DNA of 31,318 nucleotides, taken from NCBI GenBank assembly GCA_964404205.1, contig CAYOJD010000022.1, positions 1 through 31,318 of the forward strand, read 5' to 3'. Origin of the DNA: CAZWBR01 sp964404205. GTDB lineage: Bacteria > Bacteroidota > Bacteroidia > Bacteroidales > Prolixibacteraceae. The notes under the pieces were generated by a model. That model ran no database searches. It saw only the letters and a list, made by a program, of their open reading frames with translations, and was not told the origin of the DNA. The translations under genes and the position numbers were made by a program. Shown here piece by piece: positions 6,647 through 14,018 of the stretch (position 1 is its first letter; each line of letters starts with the position of its first letter).

Positions 6647-8668
6647 ATGGCCCGACAGAAATACCGTAACCTGAGAAATGAAGAAATCGGTCAGCTTATC
6701 ATGCAAGGATGTGTCTGTCAGGATTGGAACCTGGTTGAGGTGACTGAAAATTTTCTTCCCGAATCCGTCAAAAAATCAACATTTAGCGGTCACATCAAAA
6801 TTGGGCGATACGACGATGAGATTGTCCTTTTTGGTGGGGTAAGAGCCAAAACCGGAATTTACAATGCCTATTTGCATAATTGCACCGTTTCTGACAATGT
6901 ATTGATTAGTAATGTTAAAAGTTACATTGCCAACTATAATATTGGCGAAAGAGTGGTAATACACAACATCAACCAATTGGCCGTCGAAGGACGAAGTTCC
7001 TTTGGAAATGGCACAGTGGTTAAGGTTATCAACGAATCGGGCGGGCGCGAAATTCCCATTTATGATCATCTTTCGGCTCATGTGGCCTACATTTTGGCGC
7101 TTTACCGGCATCGTCGGAAGGCCGTTGAAGTACTTGAGAAATTTGTCTCCGACTATGTCAGCTTTATCTCTGATACTAAAGGTGAAGTGGGGACCGGAGT
7201 GAAAATTATCAATTGCGACAGTATCCGTAATGTCAAAATTGGACCGAATGCATCGCTCGAAGGCGTTGCCAAGCTGGTTAACGGAAGTATCAACAGCTCT
7301 GTTTCTGATCCGGTTTTTATTGGTCAGGGGGTCATTATGGAAAACTTTATTGTCTGTTCTGGCTCCAGAATAACCGATTCAACGCTGATTTCCAATTGTT
7401 TTGTCGGACAGGGCTGTATTCTTGACAAGCATTATTCAGCTGTCGATTCGGCTTTCTTTGCCAATTGTCAGGGCTTTCACGGAGAAGCAACTTCAATCTT
7501 TGCCGGCCCTTATACTGTTTCGCATCATAAATCGTCGTTGTTGATTGCCGGTATGTTTTCGTTTATGAATGCCGGAAGCGGTTCGAACCAAAGTAACCAT
7601 TTGTATAAACTTGGCCCTATACACCAGGGGGTGGTGGAACGCGGGGCGAAAACCACAAGTGATTCCTATATTCTTTGGCCTTCGCGGATTGGTGCTTTCT
7701 CGTTGGTGATGGGGCGTCATTATCGACATTCCGATACAACCAATTTCCCATTTTCATATTTAATTGAAGAGGGTGGGGACAGCCATTTGGTGCCGGGCAT
7801 CAATTTGCAAAGTATCGGAACGATTCGCGATTCTCAAAAATGGCCGATGCGCGACAGGCGAAAAGATACCAATCTGCTCGATTTAATCAACTTTAATCTT
7901 CTCAGTCCCTACACAATACAAAAAATGATAAATGGCAGGGCAATTCTGAAGGAGTTGGTTCACGCTTCGGGTGAAGATGCCCCTTTTTACACTTATCAAG
8001 GCATGGTGGTTAAAAACAGTGCATTGAAGAGAGGTATTGCCCTGTACGAAAAAGCCATCTGGAAATTTCTCGGAAATTCGGTTATTACAAGGTTACAAAA
8101 ACGAAAGATAAATACCGAAGAGGATATTCACGACGTGTTGAAGCGCGATACCCATATGGGATGTGGATGTGACTGGTTCGATATTGCCGGATTAATTTCG
8201 CCTTCAGATGCCATTGAGAACCTGATGAATTCCATCGAAAATCAGACTGTCCATTCACTCGAGGAGGTAAATGCCGTTATCCGCACCATTCATGCCAATT
8301 ACTACACTTACGAATGGTCATGGACGGTTTATGTGCTGGAACAGTTTTACGGAAAGAAAACCGACGCGTTAAGTGCCCTCGATATCATTGAGATTGTCAA
8401 TAAGTGGAAAATCGCAGTGCTGGATATCGATCATTCGCTTTACGGAGATGCCCGTAAAGAGTTTGCCATGATAAAACAGACCGGGTTTGGGGTCGATGGT
8501 GATAATACCATCCGTCAACTCGATTTTGAAAGTGTCAGGGGGGAATTTGAAACGCATGCCGAAGTGAGTTCTATACGCGACCACATGACCAAAAAAGAGG
8601 CATTGGGAAACTCCATTATTCAAATAATGGAAAAAATAGCTCAAAACAGATTCATCCTAAATAATTAA
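6647..8668 (+). CDS. DUF4954 family protein, left-handed beta-helix (hexapeptide repeat)
   Basis: A 673-residue protein. The first two thirds show many imperfect hexapeptide turns (for example NAYLHNCTVSDNVLISNV and GVIMENFIVCSGSRITDSTL) that fold as a left-handed beta-helix, as in GlmU and other acyl- or nucleotidyl-transferases. A conserved block around residues 360-410 has HYRHSDTTNFPFSYL and GTIRDSQKWPMRDRR. The last third, from about 430, is helical. This matches the DUF4954 family as I know it; no enzymatic activity is established to my knowledge. The stop is 4 bases before glmS, so the two are very probably co-transcribed, pointing to amino-sugar or nucleotide-sugar metabolism. No signal peptide is present, so the protein should be cytoplasmic. 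Confidence 0.85.
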   Translation: MARQKYRNLRNEEIGQLIMQGCVCQDWNLVEVTENFLPESVKKSTFSGHIKIGRYDDEIVLFGGVRAKTGIYNAYLHNCTVSDNVLISNVKSYIANYNIGERVVIHNINQLAVEGRSSFGNGTVVKVINESGGREIPIYDHLSAHVAYILALYRHRRKAVEVLEKFVSDYVSFISDTKGEVGTGVKIINCDSIRNVKIGPNASLEGVAKLVNGSINSSVSDPVFIGQGVIMENFIVCSGSRITDSTLISNCFVGQGCILDKHYSAVDSAFFANCQGFHGEATSIFAGPYTVSHHKSSLLIAGMFSFMNAGSGSNQSNHLYKLGPIHQGVVERGAKTTSDSYILWPSRIGAFSLVMGRHYRHSDTTNFPFSYLIEEGGDSHLVPGINLQSIGTIRDSQKWPMRDRRKDTNLLDLINFNLLSPYTIQKMINGRAILKELVHASGEDAPFYTYQGMVVKNSALKRGIALYEKAIWKFLGNSVITRLQKRKINTEEDIHDVLKRDTHMGCGCDWFDIAGLISPSDAIENLMNSIENQTVHSLEEVNAVIRTIHANYYTYEWSWTVYVLEQFYGKKTDALSALDIIEIVNKWKIAVLDIDHSLYGDARKEFAMIKQTGFGVDGDNTIRQLDFESVRGEFETHAEVSSIRDHMTKKEALGNSIIQIMEKIAQNRFILNN

Positions 8669-8672
8669 CAAT

Positions 8673-10487
8673 ATGTGTGGAATTTTTGGATATATCGGCC
8701 ACAAAGAGGCCAGCCCAATATTACTGAACGGGTTGCAAATGCTCGAATATCGCGGTTACGACAGCGCAGGTTTGGCAATATTGAACGGAACAATTAAGTT
8801 GGTGAAAACGACCGGCAATGTTAAAAGCCTGACCAATAAGGTTGCCGGTATGCAGGTATCCGGTTCGGTGGGAATTGCCCATACACGCTGGGCTACCCAT
8901 GGTCGTGTAAGTGAGGCGAACGCTCATCCGCACCTTTCATTTTCGGGCCGCTTTACCCTTGTACACAATGGCATTATCGAAAATCATAACGATCTTCGGA
9001 AGATGCTGAAAGATAATGGATTCAGCTTCAACGGAGAGACCGATTCCGAAGTGTTGGTCAACTATCTTGAATTCTTGGTCTTAAACAAGAAGTTCACGGT
9101 CAAGGAGGCATTGGTACAGTCGATGAAAGATTTACATGGTGCTTATGCTTATGTTTTAATCGATGAAGCTGACAACAATTGCCTGTATGCCGTACGGCAG
9201 ATGTCGCCACTGGTGGCCGGATTTGGCGAGAATGAGTATTTTCTTTCTTCTGATTCACAGGCCCTTTCTTCGTATGTCGATAAAGTATTTTTTCTCGAAA
9301 ACCAGAGTATCCTGATATTCTCGAAAGAGGAGGAGCCGCTGTTAATGAACAAAGAAGGCGAAAAACAGGAGATCGTGCTTTCTGAATTGAAATACACCAA
9401 TCTCGATTCTGGATTGAATGGTTTTGACCACTATATGCACAAAGAAATTTTTGAGCAACCGGCGATTGTATCTTCTTATCTTACTGTAGAAAAAGATGTT
9501 TCTAAGGCATTTGAGTTGATTGAACATCAGTTGGATCAGTTCAACCGGATTATTATTCTGGCCTGCGGGACTTCATACCATGCCGGTTTGATTGGTCGCT
9601 ACCTGATTGAAAAATATGCCCGCATCTCGGTGATGGTAGAATATGCTGCCGAGTTTCGCTACCGTTGTCCGGTTATTGGCCCGGATGACCTGGTTATCGG
9701 AATTTCACAATCGGGCGAGACGGCCGATACGCTTGCAGCGGTCAGAATGGCCAAAGAAGAAGGTGCTTTTATCCTATCGCTTTGCAATGTCCCCGAATCG
9801 AGCATGGCCCGCGAAAGTGATGCAGTAATTTATCTGGAGGCAGGTCCTGAGATTGGGGTGGCATCAACAAAAGCATTTACAACGCAGGTGTTACATCTTA
9901 TTCGACTAACGGCTTTTTTGGCAGATCGACGTGGTTTTGGAAAAAATGTGGTAGACTTGATGGGGGAGATGAAAGAACTTCCGGCCCGGATGCGGGCGTT
10001 ATTTGCTCGCGAAACCCATATTAAAGTGTTGGCAGCCAAATATTCGGGGTTTAAACACTTCCTTTTTCTCGGTCGGGGAATCAACCATCCGGTAGCACTC
10101 GAAGGGGCTTTAAAGCTGAAAGAGATATCTTATATTCATGCCGAAGGTTATCCGGCAGCCGAAATGAAACATGGCCCAATTGCTTTAATTGACGAAAATT
10201 TTCCTGTTGTAGCCGTGGCATGTGATGCAGAGAACCGGGGTAAAATGATTTCGAATATCATGGAAGTCAAGGCGCGAAATGGGGTGGTTATTGCCATTAT
10301 CTCGCAAGATGATAAAGAGATAGCCGAACTGGTTGACGATGTAATTGAGGTGCCGGTTGCCGGCGATATTCTGATTCCAATGTTGTCGGTTGTACCTTTG
10401 CAACTCTTTGCCTATCACATGGCGCTGACATTGGGTTGCGATGTCGATCGCCCAAGAAATTTGGCCAAAGCTGTTACGGTGGAATAG
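8673..10487 (+). CDS. glmS: Glutamine--fructose-6-phosphate aminotransferase (isomerizing)
   Basis: A 604-residue GlmS, normal length. It makes glucosamine-6-phosphate from fructose-6-phosphate and glutamine, the first committed step to UDP-GlcNAc for peptidoglycan and LPS. The N-terminal nucleophile Cys2 lies in MCGIFGYIG. The class II amidotransferase motifs RGYDSAG, HTRWATHG and HNGIIENH follow. Two SIS domains carry ACGTSYHAG, SQSGETADTL and STKAFTTQV. The C-terminus DRPRNLAKAVTVE is the conserved end that closes the sugar site. The start at 8673 is fixed by the Cys2 requirement. No leader longer than 4 bases separates it from DUF4954, so there is no room for a glmS ribozyme; regulation must act on the shared transcript or the enzyme. 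Confidence 0.98.
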   Translation: MCGIFGYIGHKEASPILLNGLQMLEYRGYDSAGLAILNGTIKLVKTTGNVKSLTNKVAGMQVSGSVGIAHTRWATHGRVSEANAHPHLSFSGRFTLVHNGIIENHNDLRKMLKDNGFSFNGETDSEVLVNYLEFLVLNKKFTVKEALVQSMKDLHGAYAYVLIDEADNNCLYAVRQMSPLVAGFGENEYFLSSDSQALSSYVDKVFFLENQSILIFSKEEEPLLMNKEGEKQEIVLSELKYTNLDSGLNGFDHYMHKEIFEQPAIVSSYLTVEKDVSKAFELIEHQLDQFNRIIILACGTSYHAGLIGRYLIEKYARISVMVEYAAEFRYRCPVIGPDDLVIGISQSGETADTLAAVRMAKEEGAFILSLCNVPESSMARESDAVIYLEAGPEIGVASTKAFTTQVLHLIRLTAFLADRRGFGKNVVDLMGEMKELPARMRALFARETHIKVLAAKYSGFKHFLFLGRGINHPVALEGALKLKEISYIHAEGYPAAEMKHGPIALIDENFPVVAVACDAENRGKMISNIMEVKARNGVVIAIISQDDKEIAELVDDVIEVPVAGDILIPMLSVVPLQLFAYHMALTLGCDVDRPRNLAKAVTVE

Positions 10488-10507
10488 TAACAAAAGGAAA
10501 TGGGGAT

Positions 10508-10551
10508 GGTGAGGGTAGCCTTTAATCAGACAAGGCTACTTTCACCTTTTT
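10508..10551 (+). terminator. glmS terminator hairpin overlapping the 3' end of the convergent helicase gene
   Basis: GGTGA (10508-10512) and GTAGCCTT (10515-10522) pair with AAGGCTAC (10532-10539) and TCACC (10542-10546), followed by TTTTTATTTTT. The distal arm lies inside the last codons of the minus-strand helicase. No U-tract is present for the other direction. Confidence 0.85.
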
Positions 10552-11841
10552 ATTTTTGATTTTTTCGTTCCTCAGCAACTGAACCACTTTATGAAGTTTA
10601 GTCCGTTTTACTGCTGCAAACGATTGAAAATCAAGTACAGTTATCAGTCCAATTTCCTCTTTCGCTAATCCCCCCTTGTGAATGAGAAAACCAACAATAT
10701 CGATTTTATTGATCTTATCTTTTTTCCCTCCGCCAATGAAAATGGTGCCCCATTCGCCTTTTTCCGGCAAATGTGTCATATCGGGTAGCGAATAGGTTTC
10801 GACAGCCTGGGTAATGTAGTCGTGTAAATTTTCCGTCTCGGCCAAAATATGCCAGATGGTTCCATTGGCATGCATTCTTGCCGTACGGCCATTACGGTGA
10901 ATATAAGCTGTTTCGGTAGTGGCAGGTTGGTAATGGATGATATTTCTGATTTCGGGAATATCAAGCCCTCGCGAGGCCAGATCGGTCGTTAGCAAGATGT
11001 TGCAGCTTCTGTTTCTGAATTTAATCAAGGCCCTCTCCCGGTCGGGTTGCTCCATTCCGCCATGAAAGATGTCGTGTGCAATCTCTTTTTCGGTCAACAA
11101 ATCCCCGATTCGTTCAACAGCTTCGCGATGATTACAAAATACAAGTGTGGTCTCATTCCCCAAAAAGCAAAGAAGTTGAAAAAGTATGGCCAGTTTGTCA
11201 TTGTCGATTGCCCTGACCATTCTGAACTGTACTTTATTTGGTTGGTTTTCAGGCAGAATATTGATAACGAACGGATTTTTAACTCTTACGAAATCGGGAA
11301 TAGAAATAGCCTGAGTTGCTGAAGTCAGGATTTTGTCTCTTATCGAACGCAAATGGCTCATGATATTTGACATCTCTGTTTCGAAGCCAAATTCGAGCGA
11401 TTTGTCAAATTCATCGAGTACCAGCGTGTGAATATTGGCAGTTTCGAAGCTGCCTCTCCTAAGATGGGCCGCGATACGGCCGGGTGTCCCAATCACCACT
11501 TGGGGAGGTTCGGTGAAGCTCTTGTTCTCGGTACGCATGGGATGCCCACCATAGCAACTGATTATTTTATAACCTGTTCCCATCGTTTTGGCTACCTGCT
11601 CGATTTGCAGGGCCAGCTCGCGCGATGGGACAAGAATCAATACCTGAACTCCGGTCAGGTTTTTCTTGATATTTGAAATTGCGGGCAGCAGAAAAGCCAC
11701 AGTTTTTCCCGAGCCGGTAGGAGCATGGAGCATAATGGATTTATGGCTTTTGGCCTCTGCAACCATTTTTTGCTGAAGCTCGTTCATGGCCTCAAAGCCC
11801 AGGTTTCTGATATATTGTTCTGATAGCTTATCGAATGACAT
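10522..11841 (-). CDS. DEAD-box RNA helicase with DbpA-like C-terminal RNA-binding domain (DEFD variant)
   Basis: A 439-residue superfamily 2 helicase. Motifs in order: Q-motif region near residue 22, motif I APTGSGKT (40-47), PSRELALQ, TPGR, motif II DEFD (143-146), SAT in TSATQ (173-177), TDLASRGLDIP and HRNGRTAR. The last 75 residues (GTIFIGGGKKDKINKIDIVG onward) match the RRM-like domain of DbpA/CsdA helicases that bind structured rRNA. A role in ribosome assembly or cold-stress RNA unwinding is likely. Motif II is DEFD rather than DEAD and motif VI has Asn and Ala where Ile and Gly are common; I believe DEFD is frequent in this phylum's homologues. It follows the RRM protein gene on the same strand but lies beyond that gene's terminator, so it probably has its own promoter. 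Confidence 0.93.
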   Translation of the reverse strand: MSFDKLSEQYIRNLGFEAMNELQQKMVAEAKSHKSIMLHAPTGSGKTVAFLLPAISNIKKNLTGVQVLILVPSRELALQIEQVAKTMGTGYKIISCYGGHPMRTENKSFTEPPQVVIGTPGRIAAHLRRGSFETANIHTLVLDEFDKSLEFGFETEMSNIMSHLRSIRDKILTSATQAISIPDFVRVKNPFVINILPENQPNKVQFRMVRAIDNDKLAILFQLLCFLGNETTLVFCNHREAVERIGDLLTEKEIAHDIFHGGMEQPDRERALIKFRNRSCNILLTTDLASRGLDIPEIRNIIHYQPATTETAYIHRNGRTARMHANGTIWHILAETENLHDYITQAVETYSLPDMTHLPEKGEWGTIFIGGGKKDKINKIDIVGFLIHKGGLAKEEIGLITVLDFQSFAAVKRTKLHKVVQLLRNEKIKNKKVKVALSD

Positions 11842-11864
11842 TTCTTGGGAATTGACTTGAGTTG

Positions 11865-11904
11865 ATGAAAAAAATAAAGCATTGCTGAATTTGCAATGCT
11901 TTAT
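11865..11904 (-). terminator. Terminator downstream of the RRM protein gene
   Basis: A perfect 12-bp stem, 11874-11885 with 11893-11904 (ATAAAGCATTGC and its complement), has a 7-base loop. On the minus strand it is followed by TTTTTTCATC. It sits about 180 bases after the RRM gene stop and only 24-33 bases before the helicase ATG. Confidence 0.8.
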
Positions 11905-12086
11905 AGTGCTTTTATTAAGCTTTGGAACGAATTTCTTTTGTTTGGATTATCTATGGGCCTGCTTGAACTTCGATTAATTTTCCGGCTATAACGTCATCAA
12001 ATAATTTTTCACTTCAGCACTCGACACAAAAATATTTCAAACCCGGCAGCAATTAACTTATGCTGCGTATGCGTTCAACCGGCTTA

Positions 12087-12509
12087 TTAATAGCTTGATC
12101 TCCGGTTGCCACCTCTGTCGCCACCGCGGTTGAAACCACCACGATCGCCACCACCACGGTTGAAACCACCACGATCACCGCCACGGTCGTTAAAACGGTT
12201 GTAACCGCCACGATCGCCGCCACCACGGTTGAAACCGCCTGGACGTCTTTGCCCACCACCGGTTTTTGGTTTTTCAATCGACTCGTTAACAACGATAGTG
12301 CGACCGTCAACCTCTGCACCGTTCAATTCTTCAATGGCTTTTTTAGCCTCTTCTTCATTCGGCATTTCAATGAAACCGAAACCTTTGCTACGACCTGTAG
12401 CTTTGTCTGTGATGATTCTTGCTGAAGTTACTTCGCCGTACTCTTCAAAAAATCCTTTCAATTCTACCTCTTCCAAAGAGAAAGGCAGACTTCCTACGAA
12501 AATGTTCAT
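12087..12509 (-). CDS. Glycine-rich RRM RNA-binding protein
   Basis: A 140-residue protein. A single RNA recognition motif covers residues 1-78, with RNP2 as IFVGSLPF (3-10) and RNP1 as KGFGFIEM (42-49). The tail (84-140) is a low-complexity Arg/Gly/Asp/Phe repeat with units such as GGDRGGFNR. This is the layout of the small RNA-binding proteins of cyanobacteria and Bacteroidota, often cold-induced and able to bind mRNA with low specificity. A DEAD-box helicase gene follows on the same strand, consistent with an RNA-structure or cold-response role. The transcript seems to carry an unusually long 3' untranslated region of about 180 bases before its terminator. Confidence 0.93.
   Translation of the reverse strand: MNIFVGSLPFSLEEVELKGFFEEYGEVTSARIITDKATGRSKGFGFIEMPNEEEAKKAIEELNGAEVDGRTIVVNESIEKPKTGGGQRRPGGFNRGGGDRGGYNRFNDRGGDRGGFNRGGGDRGGFNRGGDRGGNRRSSY
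12105..12240 (-). repeat. Imperfect tandem repeat encoding the Gly-Arg-rich tail
   Basis: Copies of a unit read on the plus strand as CCACGGTTGAAACCACCACG recur in this stretch with small changes and stay in frame. They encode repeated GGDRGGFNR-type units of the RRM protein. Copy number could vary between strains by slippage. Confidence 0.75.
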
Positions 12510-12855
12510 AATTCTGAAACTAATTTAATTGGTAAATAATCCGATGTAAAAATAGTTATTATTTGATTCAAAAACAGGTCGGTCAATTTATTTTGACATT
12601 TAGATAGAGTGTTGTATTTCAGAATATTGTGTGGTGTTGCGCTGTTTTGTGTATGAGTTTGGTCTCTTTGTTAATGTTTTTTCACTCTTTTGAATGCCAG
12701 ATTTTTGCATAATTAAACCCAATTTTTCGGGATTAAAACAGATGCACTGTTTCAAAGATTGCTGCCCGAATCTCTCACAAAATTCATAATTTAGAGTCTG
12801 TGTTACCAGATTAAAAATAATTGCGATAGTTTTAAACCGTTTTTAACCTGCCATC
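12510..12855. other. 346-base AT-rich intergenic region between divergent genes
   Basis: This stretch must hold the promoters of the RRM gene (leftward) and the PagL-like gene (rightward). I see no ORF of note and no tRNA. A short inverted repeat, TTAAACCC with GGGATTAA around 12713-12737, flanks an AT-rich loop; its role is unclear. No exact TTTG-N19-TAnnTTTG promoter was found by eye. Confidence 0.5.
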
Positions 12856-14010
12856 ATGAAGAAGAAAATTGTTATTTCATTATTTATCATTTCGTTAATT
12901 GTAATGGTTGTCCAGACTGGTTATGGACAGTTTCGTTCGTTGCTGCCCCAAAACAGGTTAAAGAACTCTGCCATCTGGGATTTATCATACAGCAACGGTT
13001 TCTTGATCAACAACGAATCGGCCAGTGGCGGAAAATTTACTGATGATGCAGGTTACAATGGATTTCGGTTTCAGGTAGGTTTTCGTAAAAATAATCTTTC
13101 GGATTTATACAATCAGCTTTACCGCTTGCCGGTTTTTGGTATTGGATGGGAATCTGATATTTTCCACGACAAGGCTATTGGAAATATTCATTCGCTCTAT
13201 TTCTATTATTCGATACCTGTTATTTTCGAGCAAAGCAGCCGTTTCTCGTTTTCGTATACCGGTTCATTGGGCATATCGTATAACCAGAATCAAAATGATT
13301 GGTATGATAATCCTTTGGCATTGATGATTGGCGCATATGGAAACAGTATTCTTCACACCGGTGTGAATATCGATTATCATCCCAATCCATTTTGGGTGAT
13401 TTATGCTTCGTTGGGAGTCAAGTATTTATCAAACGGCTCGCTCAGTCAACCCCAGAATGGTTTGGCACTTTTTCCGATAACGGTTGGTTTGAAATATAAA
13501 CCTACCGGTTTTTTTACCGATAAAAAAGATAAAAGCCTTCCTAAGTTTATAAAATACAACATGTTTAATGTTGGTTTGTCGGCGGGCAGCCGTAACGTTT
13601 TACCCGGTGAGGCCAACTTCTTAAGCAGTGCTTTCGAAGTAAACTGGATGCGGATGTTCAGTTATAAAATCCGTGCCGGAGCAGGGGCTGAACTCTATTA
13701 TGTAACCGGGAGCAAAACCAGATCCCCTGATGGAAAATCAGGTTTCTCGACAGCCTTTTCGTATGCCGGCCTGGCTGTTGCCGAATGGGTGCTGTCGTCA
13801 AGACTTTCTGTACCGCTGGCCTTTGGCTATTATATCGGTCGCAACGAATTCAACGGCGAAGAGAAGCCTTATTTTGAACGTGTTGGATTAAAGTATTATC
13901 TCGGTAACCGTATCTATACCGGTATAAATATAAAAGCCCACGGTATCCGAACTGATAATTTCCAGATCACCGTAGGCTATACTTTTCGAAAAGATGAAAA
14001 TCGCTATTAG
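12856..14010 (+). CDS. PagL-like (acyloxyacyl hydrolase family) outer-membrane beta-barrel, probably catalytically altered
   Basis: A 384-residue protein with a signal peptide (about 1-24, cleavage near GYGQ) and alternating hydrophobic strands of an outer-membrane barrel. Residues 188-210 align with the active-site strand of PagL lipid A 3-O-deacylases, where the pattern is H-x-S-N followed by P-x-x-G-x-E. Here it reads KYLSNGSLSQPQNGLALFP. Ser192 and Asn193 are kept, but the catalytic His position is Tyr190 and the Glu position, 12 residues after the Ser, is Ala204. The second half (about 225-384) is another barrel-like set of strands, making the protein about twice the length of classic PagL. 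It may be an inactive barrel or have another function. Family assignment is moderate; loss of the catalytic pair depends on that alignment. Confidence 0.68.
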   Translation: MKKKIVISLFIISLIVMVVQTGYGQFRSLLPQNRLKNSAIWDLSYSNGFLINNESASGGKFTDDAGYNGFRFQVGFRKNNLSDLYNQLYRLPVFGIGWESDIFHDKAIGNIHSLYFYYSIPVIFEQSSRFSFSYTGSLGISYNQNQNDWYDNPLALMIGAYGNSILHTGVNIDYHPNPFWVIYASLGVKYLSNGSLSQPQNGLALFPITVGLKYKPTGFFTDKKDKSLPKFIKYNMFNVGLSAGSRNVLPGEANFLSSAFEVNWMRMFSYKIRAGAGAELYYVTGSKTRSPDGKSGFSTAFSYAGLAVAEWVLSSRLSVPLAFGYYIGRNEFNGEEKPYFERVGLKYYLGNRIYTGINIKAHGIRTDNFQITVGYTFRKDENRY

Positions 14011-14018
14011 TCCGTTTC

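Noticed and set aside
8669..8672. A glmS ribozyme or riboswitch upstream of glmS
   Set aside because: Only 4 bases separate glmS from the preceding gene, leaving no space for such an element at the start codon.
12105..12240. CRISPR-like or satellite array suggested by short repeats
   Set aside because: There are no unique spacers of constant length. The repeats are in frame and encode the Gly-Arg-rich tail of the RRM protein.
14011..14018. Bidirectional terminator between the PagL-like and DUF5916 genes
   Set aside because: The 8-base gap and the flanking coding ends show no convincing inverted repeat with a T run in either direction.
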